From Lachnospiraceae bacterium (lineage in GTDB: Bacteria > Bacillota > Clostridia > Lachnospirales > Lachnospiraceae), in assembly GCA_900753685.1 (NCBI GenBank), contig CAAEAB010000013.1, positions 1-7,148 of the forward strand: a stretch of 7,148 bases of DNA, read 5' to 3'. Below are positions 6,475-7,148 of this stretch, piece after piece. Below the pieces are notes generated by a model. The model made no database searches, was not told the origin of the DNA, and saw nothing but the letters and a program-made list of their open reading frames with translations. Made by a program: the position numbers and the translations under genes. Each line of letters begins with the position of its first letter. The first letter of the stretch is position 1.

Positions 6475-6876
6475 ATGATAATGACAATGTTAAAAGGAAA
6501 AATCCATCGGGCGACGGTGGTTCAGGCAGAGCTGGATTATGTTGGAAGTATTACGATTGATGAAGCGCTGATGGAAGCGGCGGGCATTTGCGAGTATGAA
6601 CAGGTACAGATCGTCGACATTAATAACGGACAGCGGTTTGAGACCTATGTCATTGCCGGAGAGCGGAACAGCGGTATGATCTGCCTGAACGGCGCGGCGG
6701 CACGGATGGTGCAGGTGGGAGATAAAATTATTATCATGTGTTATGCCGGTATGTCGCCGGAGGAAATGTCGGAATATGCGCCGAAGGTTGTTTTCGTTGA
6801 CGATGAAAATAAAGTAAAACGGATCACCCGTTATGAAAAACACGGACTTTTGTCGGAAATGGATGAGGTGAAATAG
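6475..6876 (+). CDS. panD: Aspartate 1-decarboxylase precursor (PanD)
   Basis: A pyruvoyl enzyme that decarboxylates L-aspartate to beta-alanine, the second substrate of PanC. The 133-residue proenzyme is expected to cleave itself between Gly24 and Ser25 ([11 protein letters not shown]), making a short beta chain and an alpha chain with an N-terminal pyruvoyl group. Arg54 and Tyr58 ([15 protein letters not shown]), needed for substrate binding and catalysis, are conserved, as is the [12 protein letters not shown] segment. Three in-frame ATGs lie within 13 bp (6475, 6481 and 6487). I chose 6475 because AGGAG at 6461-6465, inside the panC stop region, is 9 nt away and because [12 protein letters not shown] aligns with the E. 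coli start MIRTMLQGKLHR; this also puts the cleavage serine at 25. The gap after panC is only 6 bp. Confidence 0.97.
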   Translation: MIMTMLKGKIHRATVVQAELDYVGSITIDEALMEAAGICEYEQVQIVDINNGQRFETYVIAGERNSGMICLNGAAARMVQVGDKIIIMCYAGMSPEEMSEYAPKVVFVDDENKVKRITRYEKHGLLSEMDEVK

Positions 6877-7148
6877 ATGCTGAAGGGAAAGACGGTTGTG
6901 CTGGGCGTGACCGGAAGTATTGCGGCTTATAAAATTGCGGGACTGGCGAGCCGTCTCGTCAAACAGCATGCGGATGTTCATGTCATCATGACTGAAAACG
7001 CTACGAATTTTATCCATCCGACGACCTTTGAGTCGTTGACAGGCAATAAATGTATGGTGGATACCTTTGACAGGAATTTTCAGTTTAACATTGCCCACGT
7101 ATCCCTGGCCAGCCGGGCGGACGTGATGCTTGTGGCTCCGGCCTCCGC
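6877..7148 (+). CDS. coaBC: Phosphopantothenoylcysteine decarboxylase/phosphopantothenate-cysteine ligase (CoaBC), 5' part
   Basis: The frame opens at ATG 6877 directly after the panD TAG (TAGATG, no gap) and stays open for 90 codons to the window edge. The start LKGKTVVLGVTGSIAAYK is the FMN-binding N-terminal signature of the CoaC flavoprotein domain. AHVSLASRADVMLVAPAS (residues 73-90) is the next conserved block, with His74 matching the catalytic histidine (His75 in E. coli). CoaC decarboxylates phosphopantothenoylcysteine to 4'-phosphopantetheine; the fused CoaB half, which adds cysteine, would lie beyond the edge, so bifunctionality is assumed from the usual bacterial arrangement. GAGGTG at 6865-6870 is the ribosome binding site. 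Placing a later CoA enzyme after panD suggests the leader controls CoA supply beyond vitamin B5 itself. Confidence 0.93.
   Translation, partial: MLKGKTVVLGVTGSIAAYKIAGLASRLVKQHADVHVIMTENATNFIHPTTFESLTGNKCMVDTFDRNFQFNIAHVSLASRADVMLVAPAS

Noticed and set aside
6490..7098. A 202-codon open frame on the - strand opposite panD and coaBC.
   Set aside because: It lies antisense to two well-supported genes, has His/Arg/Phe-rich composition and no recognisable domain.

Overview
The window looks like chromosomal DNA from a low-to-mid GC Firmicute, most likely a clostridial (Lachnospiraceae-type) anaerobe. The basis is strong AGGAGG-type ribosome binding sites, tight same-strand gene packing, a CcdA-thioredoxin fusion and clostridial-looking protein sequences. 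Taxonomy is inferred from style only. Every gene is on the + strand.

Left part (1-3712): the last 33 codons of an upstream gene, probably a WYL-domain regulator, run into an EamA/DMT-family permease (104-1023) that is broken by a frameshift near 404-409. After a 62-bp gap comes pyrC, a class I dihydroorotase with a full set of metal ligands. Then, 26 bp later, comes a CcdA-like membrane protein fused to an extracytoplasmic TlpA/thioredoxin domain.

Centre (3713-3931): a 219-bp intergenic region holds the main finding. An extended -10 promoter is followed by a 165-nt leader that contains two hairpins of the same unusual design. In each, a 5-bp middle helix is flanked by one bulged A on the 5' side (loop end) and one bulged A on the 3' side (base end). 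The two copies use almost entirely different base pairs. This matches my recollection of the pan RNA motif, an orphan cis-regulatory RNA candidate found, often in tandem, before pantothenate genes. The leader ends in a 10-bp hairpin that buries the Shine-Dalgarno of the first gene. A terminator-like hairpin and another plain hairpin lie between the two motif copies.

Right part (3932-7148): a compact vitamin B5/coenzyme A operon made of a DUF2520-type ketopantoate reductase candidate (panG-like), panB, panC, panD and the 5' end of coaBC. Together these convert 2-oxoisovalerate to ketopantoate (PanB), pantoate (PanG), join it to beta-alanine made from aspartate (PanD) to give pantothenate (PanC), and begin the later route to 4'-phosphopantetheine (CoaBC). 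The genes overlap or are spaced by 0-12 bp, so one leader should control all of them. No CRISPR array, tRNA, rRNA or mobile element was seen.
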